A stretch of 64,000 bases of DNA, taken from an uncultured Butyricicoccus sp. (GTDB lineage Bacteria > Bacillota > Clostridia > Oscillospirales > Butyricicoccaceae). A program made the translations under genes and the position numbers. This document shows positions 16,107 through 25,095 of the stretch, in pieces. The first letter of the stretch is position 1; each line of letters begins with the position of its first letter. The stretch lies in the NCBI GenBank assembly GCA_944376065.1, contig CALWBL010000001.1, positions 124,001 through 188,000 of the forward strand. Direction: 5' to 3'. The notes beneath the pieces were generated by a model, which had not been told where the DNA came from, ran no database searches, and saw only the letters and a program-made list of their open reading frames with translations.

Positions 16107-17522
16107 ATGGATTCAAAAATTATAGCTGGTGTTTTAGATGAATTTTATAAACTCTGTGAAATTCCTCATCAGCCTAGAAATGAAAAATTTCTATCAGATG
16201 CATTAAAAACACGACTTGAAAAATATTCACAAAATATAACACAAGATGATTTAGGCAATATATGGGCAGATATTCCTGCAAGTGATGGATTTGAAAATAT
16301 GCCTTGTGTTGCTTTGCAAGCACACATAGACATGGTTTATGCTATTGGTACAAACCCAGATAAAGACGGAAAAATAATAACCCAAATTGAAAATGGTTAT
16401 CTTACCACTGGCGGCACAAGCTCTCTTGGTGCCGATTGCGGCGCTGGAGTTGCCGTTATTTTTTGGCTGTTAGAAAATCAAAAACACGCTCCTCTTAGAA
16501 TAATTTTAACCGTACAAGAGGAAATTGGACTTATTGGCGCATCCAAAATACCTCATGAGTGTGTAAGCAATATAAATTATCTTATAAACCTTGATGGTTT
16601 TTCGTCTAAAAGACTAATTATAGGTGCTGCTGGTGGTATGCGAGAACATTTTTCCCGCCCTCTTGAGCTTGTAAAAGCTCCTGCTGGTAAGGCATATAAT
16701 ATAACTGTTTCTGGTTTTAGCGGTGGTCATTCTGGTTTTGATATTGACAAAAACCGTGGAAATGCTGTTTTAATACTTGGCGAAATTTTAAGAAAACTTC
16801 AAACTAAAACTCCTTTTGCAGTTTCTTATTTTGAAGGTGGTGAGACTTTTAACGCTATACCATATACTGCATCTACAAAAATTGTAACCGCAATTTCCGC
16901 CAAAGATTCTTTGGAAAATTTATCAAATGAAATTTTAGAAAGATATAAAAACACCGACCCTTTAGCTGAGGTTAAAATTGCCGAATGTTCACCCCCAGAA
17001 AACGTTTGGACTGGTGAGCTTTTAAGCTCTGTACTTACTGTTTTAGGTGGTTTTGCAAATGGTGTTTATCAAATGCATGAAAGTTTAAAAAACACTGTCA
17101 GCGATTCTTCTAACCTTGGTAGAATTTATCAACAAGATGGCGAACTTTGTATTGATGTAATGATTCGCTATATGGACGAAAATGCATGTCAATCACTTCA
17201 CCAAAGTCATATACTCGTTGCTGGTATGTGTGGTTTTGTCAGCGTTGTTCGCACACATTACCCTGCTTGGAAAGCTAAAACCGATGGTACTATGCTTAAA
17301 AAAATAGAAAATCTATATATAAATGAACATAGTGAAAAACCCGAAATTTTAGCTCAACATGTAGGTTTAGAACCTTCCTATTTTGTAAAACATAATAAAG
17401 AACTAGAATGTATTTCTATGGGTATGGATATATATAATTGTCATGCACCATCTGAAAGTTTGAAACTTGACAGCATACCACCTTTTGTGCGTATTCTTTC
17501 AGAATTTTTAAAAAATCCATAA
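16107..17522 (+). CDS. pepD: Aminoacyl-histidine dipeptidase (PepD, M20C)
   Basis: 471-residue zinc dipeptidase that cleaves Xaa-His and other dipeptides in the cytosol. The M20 metal ligands are visible: LQAHIDMV (His, Asp) near residue 73, SLGADCGAGVAV (bridging Asp) near 110, VQEEIGLIGA (Glu pair) near 140, and the lid segment SGGHSGFDIDKNRGNA near 205. Length and order are those of PepD rather than shorter PepT/PepV. It is followed after 24 bases by a MATE exporter, possibly on the same transcript. Confidence 0.92.
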   Translation: MDSKIIAGVLDEFYKLCEIPHQPRNEKFLSDALKTRLEKYSQNITQDDLGNIWADIPASDGFENMPCVALQAHIDMVYAIGTNPDKDGKIITQIENGYLTTGGTSSLGADCGAGVAVIFWLLENQKHAPLRIILTVQEEIGLIGASKIPHECVSNINYLINLDGFSSKRLIIGAAGGMREHFSRPLELVKAPAGKAYNITVSGFSGGHSGFDIDKNRGNAVLILGEILRKLQTKTPFAVSYFEGGETFNAIPYTASTKIVTAISAKDSLENLSNEILERYKNTDPLAEVKIAECSPPENVWTGELLSSVLTVLGGFANGVYQMHESLKNTVSDSSNLGRIYQQDGELCIDVMIRYMDENACQSLHQSHILVAGMCGFVSVVRTHYPAWKAKTDGTMLKKIENLYINEHSEKPEILAQHVGLEPSYFVKHNKELECISMGMDIYNCHAPSESLKLDSIPPFVRILSEFLKNP

Positions 17523-17546
17523 ATAATATTATCAAAGAGGTATAAA

Positions 17547-18878
17547 ATGGGTAAACATCTTGATTTATTAAAAGACAAACCAAGTGGTTTATATTTTAAA
17601 TATTTACTTCCTTCTGTAAGTGCATCACTTGTAACATCAATTTATATCCTTGCAGATACAATAATGATTGGTCGTGGTTGTGGTGCTGCTGCTCTTGCTG
17701 CACTCAATCTTGTTTTGCCATTATTTTCTGTGCTTTTCGCCTTTGGTATGCTTTTCGGAATTGGTGGTGGTGTGCTTTACTCGGTCGCTAGAGGTAATAA
17801 TGATAGTGAACATGCAAAAAGCATTTGGTCAACCGCACTGTGTTTAAACACCCTATTCTCTGTCATAATACTTATTTTTGGCGGATTGTTATTTGAGAAA
17901 CTATGCTATTTTCTTGGCGCCGATGAAAATAATATAACAATGGTTATGGATTACGCTAAATATGTTGTATTTGGCACTCCCGCCTATATGTTCTCCACTT
18001 TTTTACAAGCATTTATTAGAAATGATAAGCAGCCTAAACGTGCGATGATTGCCGTTATAACTGGTGCTATTACAAATATTGTTTTAGACTATATATTTAT
18101 TTTTAATCTAAATATGGGACTTGCAGGTGGTGCTGTCGCTACTTTAATCGGCAATATTGCAACCGTTTGTATGCTATTAACTCATTTCTTCAGCAAAGAT
18201 AATGGTCTTCATTTTTCTCCAAAAAATATAAAACCATATTTAGCAATTAAAATTATTTCTTCTGGTGGTCCATCATTCTTTATTGAAGCAGCAACTGGAC
18301 TTATCACTTTAACATTCAATCACCAAATTCTCAAATATTTAGGTGAACTTGGTGTTGTTGCTTATGGTGTTGTTGCTAATTATGCACTTGTATTGCAATC
18401 AATATTTAATGGCATTGGTCAGGCATCTCAACCGATTATGGCTACAAACTTCGGTGCTAATTTATATGATCGTGTCAAGGCCGTAAGAAAAATGGGTGTC
18501 ATCACTGTTTTGTCTGTTGCAACCATTGCAGTTATTTGTGCATATGTAGTCCCTGTGCCTATGACTGCCCTATTTGTTGAGTTAAGTGATGAACTTTTAA
18601 AGCTTTCTATTCCTGCACTTAATATATACTTTTTAGCATTTTGGTTTTTGGGTATAAATCTATTTTTCACAACATGTTTGCAATCTATTGTAAAATCTAC
18701 TCCTGCACTTGTTATTATGATACTGCGTGGTGTTATTTTCCCTATTCTATTTGCACTTGCACTGCCCGAAATTACAGGCTCTGGTATAGCTATTTTTGCT
18801 GCTGTTCCATGTTCAGAAGTCATAGTTAGTATAATTTCTATAGTATTTATAAAAAAATTTTCTGTTGATAAGGAATAA
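17547..18878 (+). CDS. MATE-family multidrug/Na+ exporter
   Basis: 443 residues, about twelve membrane helices, with MATE features in each half: SLVTSIYILADTIMIGRGCG near the start, FGIGGGVLYS, and in the second half NGIGQASQPIMATNFGA. It would export cationic drugs or metabolites using a sodium or proton gradient. It belongs to the DinF/NorM-type branch common in gut Clostridia. It follows pepD closely; the shared operon gives no clear clue to the substrate. Confidence 0.9.
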   Translation: MGKHLDLLKDKPSGLYFKYLLPSVSASLVTSIYILADTIMIGRGCGAAALAALNLVLPLFSVLFAFGMLFGIGGGVLYSVARGNNDSEHAKSIWSTALCLNTLFSVIILIFGGLLFEKLCYFLGADENNITMVMDYAKYVVFGTPAYMFSTFLQAFIRNDKQPKRAMIAVITGAITNIVLDYIFIFNLNMGLAGGAVATLIGNIATVCMLLTHFFSKDNGLHFSPKNIKPYLAIKIISSGGPSFFIEAATGLITLTFNHQILKYLGELGVVAYGVVANYALVLQSIFNGIGQASQPIMATNFGANLYDRVKAVRKMGVITVLSVATIAVICAYVVPVPMTALFVELSDELLKLSIPALNIYFLAFWFLGINLFFTTCLQSIVKSTPALVIMILRGVIFPILFALALPEITGSGIAIFAAVPCSEVIVSIISIVFIKKFSVDKE

Positions 18879-18961
18879 ATTGCAATTTGCATGATTTAAT
18901 TTTAATTAAAAAAACATATTTTGTGCGTTTTCGCATGAATCGACAATCTTAACAACATCTT

Positions 18962-18983
18962 AACGCAAAAAAGCGCGTTTTTT
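18962..18983 (+). terminator. Weak terminator after the MATE gene
   Basis: AACGC (18962-18966) can pair with GCGTT (18975-18979) across an A-rich loop, followed by T-run to 18983. Short stem, hence moderate confidence. Confidence 0.5.
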
Positions 18984-18996
18984 GTATTTGTGACAT

Positions 18997-19085
18997 TTGA
19001 CTTTAAATCGGTTTCGTTGTACTATTGACAATGCAATTAAAGGTATAAAACAGTGTTAATAGGCGGTAAAAATATTTTCTCCGCC
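18997..19085 (+). promoter_or_regulatory. Promoter and leader hairpin of the activase operon
   Basis: TTGACT (18997-19002), 17-base spacer, TACTAT (19020-19025). The leader of about 90 bases contains a hairpin GGCGG (19062-19066) to CCGCC (19081-19085) with an A/T-rich inner part, ending 37 bases before the start codon. The hairpin has no T-tract and is not a terminator; its role is unknown. Confidence 0.5.
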
Positions 19086-19121
19086 ATAAATTTAATTATA
19101 TGATGAATAGGTAATTAAGAA

Positions 19122-22073
19122 ATGAGTTTAATTAGTTTAGGTATTGATATCGGTTCAACAACTGTAAAATTAGTTGCTGTATGCGATGGAGAAATCATTT
19201 ACAAACGCTATGAACGCCACTTCTCTAAAGTGCGTGAAAAAGCGTGTGAAATGCTGCGTGATGCGGCTGAAATTCTAAATAATAACACTATTAAAGTTGC
19301 AATAACCGGCTCTGCTGGTCTTGGTGTTGCAAAAGCTGGTAATCTTGACTTTGTTCAAGAGGTTTACGCAACAAGAAAAGCCGTTGGCACCCATGTTCCA
19401 CAGGCAGATGTTGTAATCGAGCTTGGCGGTGAAGATGCAAAAATTATCTTCCTTACTGGTCAACTTGAGGAGCGTATGAATGGCTCTTGTGCTGGCGGTA
19501 CTGGTGCTTTTATCGACCAAATGGCTGTGCTTTTGGACGTAACGCCTGCACAACTGGATGAACTTAGTTTAGATGCTGAGCGAATTTATACTATCGCCTC
19601 TCGCTGCGGTGTATTTGCTAAAACAGATATTCAGCCTTTGCTTAATGAGGGTGCTAGAAAAGAAGATGTTGCGGCATCTATTTTCCAAGCTGTTGTAAAC
19701 CAAACTTTAACCGGTCTTGCACAGGGTCGTGCTATTGAAGGTGATGTTCTGTTTTTAGGTGGTCCATTATTTTTCTTTATGGGGCTGCAAAGACGCTTTC
19801 AGGAAACATTAAAACTTGATAAAAAACATGCTCATTTCCCTGAGCTTGCTCCATTTGCTATCGCTGCTGGTGCTGCTGAATATGCAAAGGACACAAATGC
19901 AGAATATACATTTGATTCTCTGCTTAATACACTTGAAAAAGCCGCCGGTGAACCTGTGCTTTCTCAAGTGTTAGACCCACTTTTCACATCTCAAGAAGAA
20001 TACCGCGAATTTACTCAAAGACATGGTAAACATGATGTCATGACCGAAAACGTCACCGTTTATAAAGGCGATGCTTATCTCGGTATTGACTGCGGCTCTA
20101 CTACAACTAAAGTTGTACTTATGGGACAAAATAACCAGATTTTATATCATCACTATGCACCTAACAAGGGTAATCCAGTAGATGTTATAAAAGAACAACT
20201 AACAAAACTTTATCAGCTTTGTGAAAATAGAGTTAAAATTGTTTCTTCTGCTGTTACTGGTTATGGTGAGGCTTTAATTCAAAGTGCTTTTGGTATTGAC
20301 CATGGTTTAGTTGAAACTGTTGCACATTTTAGAGCTGCAAAACATTTCTGCCCTGATGTTGATTTTATTATTGATATAGGTGGACAGGATATTAAATGCT
20401 TTAAAATTCGTAATAATTGTATTGATAATATTTTCTTAAATGAGGCTTGCTCTTCCGGTTGTGGTTCATTTATAGAAACTTTTGCCCGCTCAATGGGTTA
20501 TTCTATCGAAGAATTTTGCAAACTTGGTTTGCTTGCTAAACACCCAATAGATTTAGGCTCAAGATGTACTGTATTTATGAACTCATCTGTAAAACAGGCT
20601 CAAAAAGACGGTGCAGGCATTGATGCAATATCCGCTGGTCTTTCTGTGTCTGTTGTTAAAAACGCTCTTTATAAGGTTATTCGTGCAAGCTCACCTGATG
20701 ATTTAGGTAAACATATTGTCGTTCAAGGCGGTACTTTCCTAAATGACGCTATTTTGCGCTCTTTTGAGCTTGAAATCGGTCGAGAAGTTACCCGCCCTGC
20801 CATTTCTGGTCTTATGGGTGCTTATGGTGCGGCTCTTTATGCAATGGATAATAGAAAAGAAACAACTAATATTATCATCCCTAGTGAGCTTTCTATATTT
20901 AAACATGAGGCTAAAAGTGTACGATGCGGCCTATGTACAAACCATTGTAATCTTACTGTAAACACCTTCTCTGGAAATCGTCGTTTTGTTTCTGGCAACC
21001 GTTGTGAACGTCCACTTGGCAAGGGCGAGCAGAAAGAGCTGCCTAACCTTTACACTTGGAAACTTGAAAAGCTTAAAGGCTATGATAGGATTCTCCCTAC
21101 TGGAGAGTCAAAAGGTAAAATCGGTATTCCATTTGGACTTAACATGCTTGAACTTTATCCTTTCTGGAAAACATTCTTGACAGAGCTTGGTTTTGAAGTA
21201 ATTCGCAGTGATATTTCAACCCGTGATATGTACCAGAAAGGTCAGCACTCTATCCCATCTGACACCGTTTGTTATCCGGCTAAACTTATGCATGGTCATA
21301 TAGATGATTTATTGAGAAAAAATGTTGATGCAATCTTCTATCCATGTATGACATATAATCTTGATGAGCACAGAGGCGATAACTGCTATAACTGCCCTGT
21401 TGTTGCTTATTATCCAGAGCTTTTAAGCGCAAATGTTACCGAACTCCAAAAAACTGATTTTATGATGCCTTATTTTGAGCTTTCAAACCATAAGGAATTT
21501 ATAAAACAAGCTAACAAATATTTTGGCAAAAAATATAACTGGCTCAAAAAGAAACAAATTGAGCAAGCGGCTGAGCGTGCTTATATAACGCTTGATGGCT
21601 ATTATGCAAATATACGTGCAGAGGGCGAAAAGGCTATTAAATTTGCTGATGCACATAATTTACCTATTGCTGTACTTGTTGGCAGACCTTATCATATTGA
21701 CCCTGAAATTAACCACGGTATACATCAGATGATTGGTTCTTATAACATGGTTGTTGTAAGTGAGGACTCTGTTTGTCATCTTGCTGAGAATCCAAATGTT
21801 CGTGTGCTTAATCAATGGACTTATCATTCTCGTATGTATTCCGCAGCACAATATGTTATAAATAAACCCAATGCACAGCTTATTCAGCTCGTTAGCTTTG
21901 GTTGTGGTATTGACGCCATCACAACCGATGAAATACGCTCTATTATAGAATCTGGTGATAAAATTTATACTCAGCTTAAAATTGATGAAATAAATAACCT
22001 TGGTGCAGCTAGAATCCGTATTCGCAGTATGCTTGCAGCAGTTGAGGAGGGTAAACGACTTGCAAAACAATAA
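19122..22073 (+). CDS. Double BadF/BcrA-type CoA-dehydratase activase with DUF2229 domain
   Basis: 983 residues. Two ASKHA ATPase modules (about 5-255 and 320-585), each with phosphate-1 motif (GIDIGSTTVKLV; GIDCGSTTTKVV) and a cluster-ligand motif (NGSCAGGTGAFID; EACSSGCGSFIETFA). Then a cysteine motif VRCGLCTNHCNL near 605 and a DUF2229-type domain with DTVCYPAKLMHGH and FYPCMTYNLDE. Archerases of this family use ATP to drive one-electron transfer into a 2-hydroxyacyl-CoA dehydratase-like partner. In many Clostridia this protein is fused to the HgdB-like domain encoded here by the next gene. True substrate unknown. Confidence 0.85.
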   Translation: MSLISLGIDIGSTTVKLVAVCDGEIIYKRYERHFSKVREKACEMLRDAAEILNNNTIKVAITGSAGLGVAKAGNLDFVQEVYATRKAVGTHVPQADVVIELGGEDAKIIFLTGQLEERMNGSCAGGTGAFIDQMAVLLDVTPAQLDELSLDAERIYTIASRCGVFAKTDIQPLLNEGARKEDVAASIFQAVVNQTLTGLAQGRAIEGDVLFLGGPLFFFMGLQRRFQETLKLDKKHAHFPELAPFAIAAGAAEYAKDTNAEYTFDSLLNTLEKAAGEPVLSQVLDPLFTSQEEYREFTQRHGKHDVMTENVTVYKGDAYLGIDCGSTTTKVVLMGQNNQILYHHYAPNKGNPVDVIKEQLTKLYQLCENRVKIVSSAVTGYGEALIQSAFGIDHGLVETVAHFRAAKHFCPDVDFIIDIGGQDIKCFKIRNNCIDNIFLNEACSSGCGSFIETFARSMGYSIEEFCKLGLLAKHPIDLGSRCTVFMNSSVKQAQKDGAGIDAISAGLSVSVVKNALYKVIRASSPDDLGKHIVVQGGTFLNDAILRSFELEIGREVTRPAISGLMGAYGAALYAMDNRKETTNIIIPSELSIFKHEAKSVRCGLCTNHCNLTVNTFSGNRRFVSGNRCERPLGKGEQKELPNLYTWKLEKLKGYDRILPTGESKGKIGIPFGLNMLELYPFWKTFLTELGFEVIRSDISTRDMYQKGQHSIPSDTVCYPAKLMHGHIDDLLRKNVDAIFYPCMTYNLDEHRGDNCYNCPVVAYYPELLSANVTELQKTDFMMPYFELSNHKEFIKQANKYFGKKYNWLKKKQIEQAAERAYITLDGYYANIRAEGEKAIKFADAHNLPIAVLVGRPYHIDPEINHGIHQMIGSYNMVVVSEDSVCHLAENPNVRVLNQWTYHSRMYSAAQYVINKPNAQLIQLVSFGCGIDAITTDEIRSIIESGDKIYTQLKIDEINNLGAARIRIRSMLAAVEEGKRLAKQ

Positions 22074-23307
22074 ACCTTGGGTACAGTTTACCGAGGACAT
22101 GAAAAAAGATTATACTATTCTTGTTCCAAATATGCTGCCAATTCAGTTTGGTATTGCTCTTAAAATTATGAAGAACTATGGTTACAACATGGAACTTCTT
22201 ACTACTGATGGTCATGATATTATTGAAACTGGACTTAAAAATGTACATAATGATACCTGCTATCCTGCACTTTTAAGTATAGGTCAGCTAATTCACGCTA
22301 TTGAAAGCGGTAAATATGATACTCATAAAATAGCTCTTATTATGAGCCAGACCGGCGGCGGTTGCCGTGCATCTAACTACATTCATCTTTTAAGAAAGGC
22401 TCTTGAAAAGAAAGGTTATGACTATATCCCAGTTATCTCTCTTAACTTTTCCGGTTTGGAAGATAACCCAGGATTTAAACTTACACCACAAATGTTAAGC
22501 CAAATAGCTTATGGTTTGCTTATCGGCGATTTAATTATGATGCTTCATAATCAATGTCGTCCTTATGAAAAAGTTGCAGGTACATCTCAAAAGGTCGTTG
22601 ATATCTGTACACGCACAATCTCCGAACGTTTCACTGGCAACCGTATGATTGGCTATGGTGAAGTGAAAAAACTCTATAAATTCGTACTTGATGCATTTGC
22701 TAAAATCCCGCTTGATACATCTGTTAAAAAGAAAAAAGTTGGTATTGTAGGTGAGATTTATGTTAAATTCTCCCCTCTCGGCAATAACCATCTTGAAGAT
22801 TTTCTTGTTTCTGAGAATTGTGAACCTGTTCTTCCTGGTTTAATTGACTTTTGCCTATATTGTATCTACAATGGTATCATTGACCATAAACTTTACGGCC
22901 GGTCACTAAAAACCGCTATGACTAACCAAATGATTTATAAATTTGTGCTTGGCAAGCAAAAAGATATGATTCAAATGATTGAAAAACATGGTAAATTCCG
23001 TCCACCTCAGTATTTTGACCATGTTCGTCAGCTTTCAAAAGAAATCATTGGTGAAGGCGTTAAGATGGGTGAAGGATGGCTGTTGCCTGCTGAAATGGTT
23101 GAGCTTATAACCGAAGGTGTTAAGAATATTGTTTGTACACAGCCTTTCGGCTGCCTGCCTAATCATATAGCCGGAAAGGGCATGGTAAGAAAAATCAGAG
23201 AAAAGTATCCAGATGCAAATATTGTATCTATAGACTATGACCCCGGTGCATCAAAAATCAATCAGGAAAATAGAATAAAACTGATGCTTTCAACCGCTGA
23301 AGAATAA
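22060..23307 (+). CDS. HgdB-like 2-hydroxyacyl-CoA dehydratase-related protein
   Basis: 415 residues, homologous to the C-terminal part of the large fused activase-related proteins. Cysteine motifs that may hold a [4Fe-4S] cluster are VHNDTCYPALLSIGQL, TGGGCRASNYIHLL and CTQPFGCLPNHIAGKG. I choose TTG 22060 because gaggagggt (22044-22052) lies eight bases before it, giving a 14-base overlap with the activase gene and tight coupling. With the activase it probably forms an ATP-driven low-potential redox system. No CoA-transferase or acyl-CoA dehydrogenase is near, so a fermentation pathway cannot be named. Confidence 0.82.
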   Translation: MQNNKPWVQFTEDMKKDYTILVPNMLPIQFGIALKIMKNYGYNMELLTTDGHDIIETGLKNVHNDTCYPALLSIGQLIHAIESGKYDTHKIALIMSQTGGGCRASNYIHLLRKALEKKGYDYIPVISLNFSGLEDNPGFKLTPQMLSQIAYGLLIGDLIMMLHNQCRPYEKVAGTSQKVVDICTRTISERFTGNRMIGYGEVKKLYKFVLDAFAKIPLDTSVKKKKVGIVGEIYVKFSPLGNNHLEDFLVSENCEPVLPGLIDFCLYCIYNGIIDHKLYGRSLKTAMTNQMIYKFVLGKQKDMIQMIEKHGKFRPPQYFDHVRQLSKEIIGEGVKMGEGWLLPAEMVELITEGVKNIVCTQPFGCLPNHIAGKGMVRKIREKYPDANIVSIDYDPGASKINQENRIKLMLSTAEE

Positions 23308-23331
23308 AAAAACCGCCAAGGCGGTTTTTTT
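23306..23331. terminator. Bidirectional terminator
   Basis: A-run, CCGCC (23313-23317), two-base loop, GGCGG (23320-23324), T-run. Lies between the convergent activase operon and FkbM gene; overlaps the FkbM stop. Confidence 0.9.
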
Positions 23332-24394
23332 ATTTTGCATACAAATTTACATCCCACGCTGGAACATACGGGTGATGTCTAATATAAAACTTATATTCTG
23401 GACAAATTTCATATATTTGCAGAATAAGAGCAAATAAATCTTCGTTTCTGTGATAAGCCGCAATATTGAGCTTGGGTTTCCACTTTTGAAGTGTTTGCAT
23501 AGCTCCAAAAATCGCCTCTTTTTCTGAGCCTTCAACGTCCATTTTAAGAAATGTACATTCTTTTCCAGCTAAAATGGAATCAACTGCCCTCATATTAGTT
23601 TCTATTCCTTTTTTAGATATTCGTGAATTTCTGCCTGCTCTTTCCGCAAATGTTAAAATACAATCACTATCCCATGCACCTGCATTCTCTAACTTTATAT
23701 CTCCTGAAAGATTTTCTTCAACATATTTTGTGAGTTTTTTAAAATTTCGTTTATCTGGCTCTAATGCTGTTATGCTTGCAAATTTTCCATGTGTATAGCT
23801 TAAAATCTCCCTTATTGTATCGCCATTATATGCACCCAAATCTACAAAATGCTCATTTAGTGATGGTTTTAAAATATTTGTAAAAATCTCGCTTTTATTA
23901 TCCTCACCTAATCGTAAATGCTCTATTTTGCCAGTTAGTTTAAAACATATCATCTCATCAAGCACCTGTTTGGAACGCTCATCTGCTAAAAGCTCAAAAA
24001 CTTTATCAAATTCATTTTTATATTCATTTACAAACTCTAAGTCAAAAATACCTTCACCTGCCACTGGTACATCTGGTGCTACTACATCAAATCTTGTATC
24101 AAGTTCATACATCTTCTCAAGCACTTCTGCTCTTTGACTTGCAAAAGATATAACAATTACTATGTCTTTACCAAAAATATCTATTGTCTGCGCAAGCGTT
24201 CTAACGGGAAATCCTGCAAAATCATGACCACGCACAAATTCATCACTTGCAAATACGCCAGAGGCTTTTATTCCACACCCCTCAAATACTCTTAAAATCT
24301 TGTCTGCGCCATCGCCCATACCATAAAGCACAATTGGTCTTTTTTCGTTTTTTAATCTATCCCATACCGTTTCGGTTATAGTTTTCCATTTCAT
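23330..24394 (-). CDS. FkbM-family SAM-dependent methyltransferase
   Basis: 354 residues in two parts. Residues 1 to about 125 form a Rossmann-like region (RPIVLYGMGDGADKILRVFE, GKDIVIVISFASQ) seen ahead of some sugar-modifying enzymes. Residues about 180-345 are the FkbM methyltransferase with SAM motif I FVDLGAYNGDTIREIL, acidic ribose loop ITALEPDKRNFKKL and motif FLKMDVEGSEKEAI. FkbM enzymes O-methylate hydroxyls of sugars, polyketides or peptides. It stands divergent from the LTSY-repeat gene; its promoter is covered by an inverted repeat. A role in methylating the product of that cassette is inference from position. Confidence 0.85.
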   Translation of the reverse strand: MKWKTITETVWDRLKNEKRPIVLYGMGDGADKILRVFEGCGIKASGVFASDEFVRGHDFAGFPVRTLAQTIDIFGKDIVIVISFASQRAEVLEKMYELDTRFDVVAPDVPVAGEGIFDLEFVNEYKNEFDKVFELLADERSKQVLDEMICFKLTGKIEHLRLGEDNKSEIFTNILKPSLNEHFVDLGAYNGDTIREILSYTHGKFASITALEPDKRNFKKLTKYVEENLSGDIKLENAGAWDSDCILTFAERAGRNSRISKKGIETNMRAVDSILAGKECTFLKMDVEGSEKEAIFGAMQTLQKWKPKLNIAAYHRNEDLFALILQIYEICPEYKFYIRHHPYVPAWDVNLYAK

Positions 24395-24429
24395 AAAAAT
24401 ACATTCCTTAAAGCCTAAATTTTTAATTT

Positions 24430-24466
24430 ATTATAAACTTTTTAGACTGGTATGTAAAGTTTATAA
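24430..24466 (-). promoter_or_regulatory. FkbM promoter overlapped by an 11-bp inverted repeat
   Basis: Minus-strand promoter TTTACA (24458-24453), 17-base spacer, TATAAT (24435-24430). The perfect inverted repeat TTATAAACTTT (24431-24441) and AAAGTTTATAA (24456-24466) covers the -10 with one arm and the -35 with the other. It looks like an operator for a dimeric repressor; a cruciform or chance in AT-rich DNA are alternatives. Confidence 0.55.
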
Positions 24467-24503
24467 TTTACCATATTTTCGACTCCAAATCAATTTGACA
24501 GCA

Positions 24504-24532
24504 TTGCGATTTAACATAAATTACTGTATAAT
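24504..24532 (+). promoter_or_regulatory. Promoter of the LTSY-repeat gene
   Basis: TTGCGA (24504-24509), 17-base spacer, TATAAT (24527-24532), with the start codon 34 bases downstream. Confidence 0.55.
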
Positions 24533-24566
24533 ATTTAGTATAAATGATGACAGGAGAGGTTGCAAA

Positions 24567-25094
24567 ATGCCAAAAAATAAAAAAAATAAAATTGTAGAAC
24601 TTGACAAAGAGCATCTGCGTGACCTTAATGGTGTCACCATGGATTTAGAAAGTTATGAAAAACATACAAAACCTCATAAACCGAAAAAACAAGATGTTGC
24701 TCTTGTAAAAAAAACTCAATCTGAGCCAAAACACAATAGCCAGCTAAATACGCAACCAGTTGGCGTTTTTGCATGTAACCCTGTTCATGTGGGTTGGTAT
24801 AAAACTGATGAAACAAAACAACAAATCACCTATCCTATTATGGCTGGTGCTATTAAGCCTGAACAAATAATAAATGAGCTTAATACTTATTATACAGGCT
24901 CCGGTTCCTATTTTTCATCCAGTTCATTTTTAACATCATATCTCACTTCTTATTTGACATCTTACTTAACATCCTATATCACTTCATACACTGCATCTTA
25001 TAGTGCATCTTTTATTTCTTCATATTTTTTGCTTTCATCTGGTATAAGCAGTGGTGATGTATTTGCTCACGGATATGGATTGGAGCTGATTTAA
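24567..25094 (+). CDS. Uncharacterised protein with tandem LTSY-type repeats
   Basis: 175 residues; not a family I recognise. Start ATG 24567 behind aggagagg (24552-24559). No signal peptide or membrane helix at the N-terminus. Residues 1-55 are charged and lysine-rich (MPKNKKNKIVELDKEHLRDL). Residues 65-115 look like a small folded part with one cysteine (VFACNPVHVGWY). Then SYFSSSSF leads into eight tetrapeptides (residues 122-153): LTSY four times, ITSY, TASY, SASF, ISSY. The tail is Ser/Gly-rich and ends GYGLELI. One base separates it from a glycosyltransferase-like gene and it faces an FkbM methyltransferase. It may be a modified structural protein, spore-surface protein or modified-peptide precursor. 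Confidence 0.75.
   Translation: MPKNKKNKIVELDKEHLRDLNGVTMDLESYEKHTKPHKPKKQDVALVKKTQSEPKHNSQLNTQPVGVFACNPVHVGWYKTDETKQQITYPIMAGAIKPEQIINELNTYYTGSGSYFSSSSFLTSYLTSYLTSYLTSYITSYTASYSASFISSYFLLSSGISSGDVFAHGYGLELI
24930..25025 (+). repeat. Eight tandem 12-bp units coding LTSY-like tetrapeptides
   Basis: Units start every 12 bases from 24930. Leucine is written tta, ctc, ttg, tta; threonine aca, act, aca, aca, act; serine tca, tct, tct, tcc, tca; tyrosine tat, tat, tac, tat, tac over the first units. The protein repeat is kept while the codons differ. Confidence 0.9.
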
Positions 25095-25095
25095 A

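Noticed and set aside
18879-19121. T-box or riboswitch leader for the activase gene
   Set aside because: Only one short hairpin without terminator or T-box sequence is present.
21660-22100. 146-codon open frame antisense to the activase gene
   Set aside because: Shadow frame opposite a conserved protein, with no ribosome site.
24495-24566. 24-residue extension of the LTSY-repeat protein
   Set aside because: It spans the promoter and lies ahead of the aggagagg ribosome site; ATG 24567 is the supported start.
24930-25025. LTSY units as microsatellite expansion or CRISPR-like repeat
   Set aside because: The 12-mers differ at synonymous positions and there are no spacers, so neither recent slippage nor an array fits.
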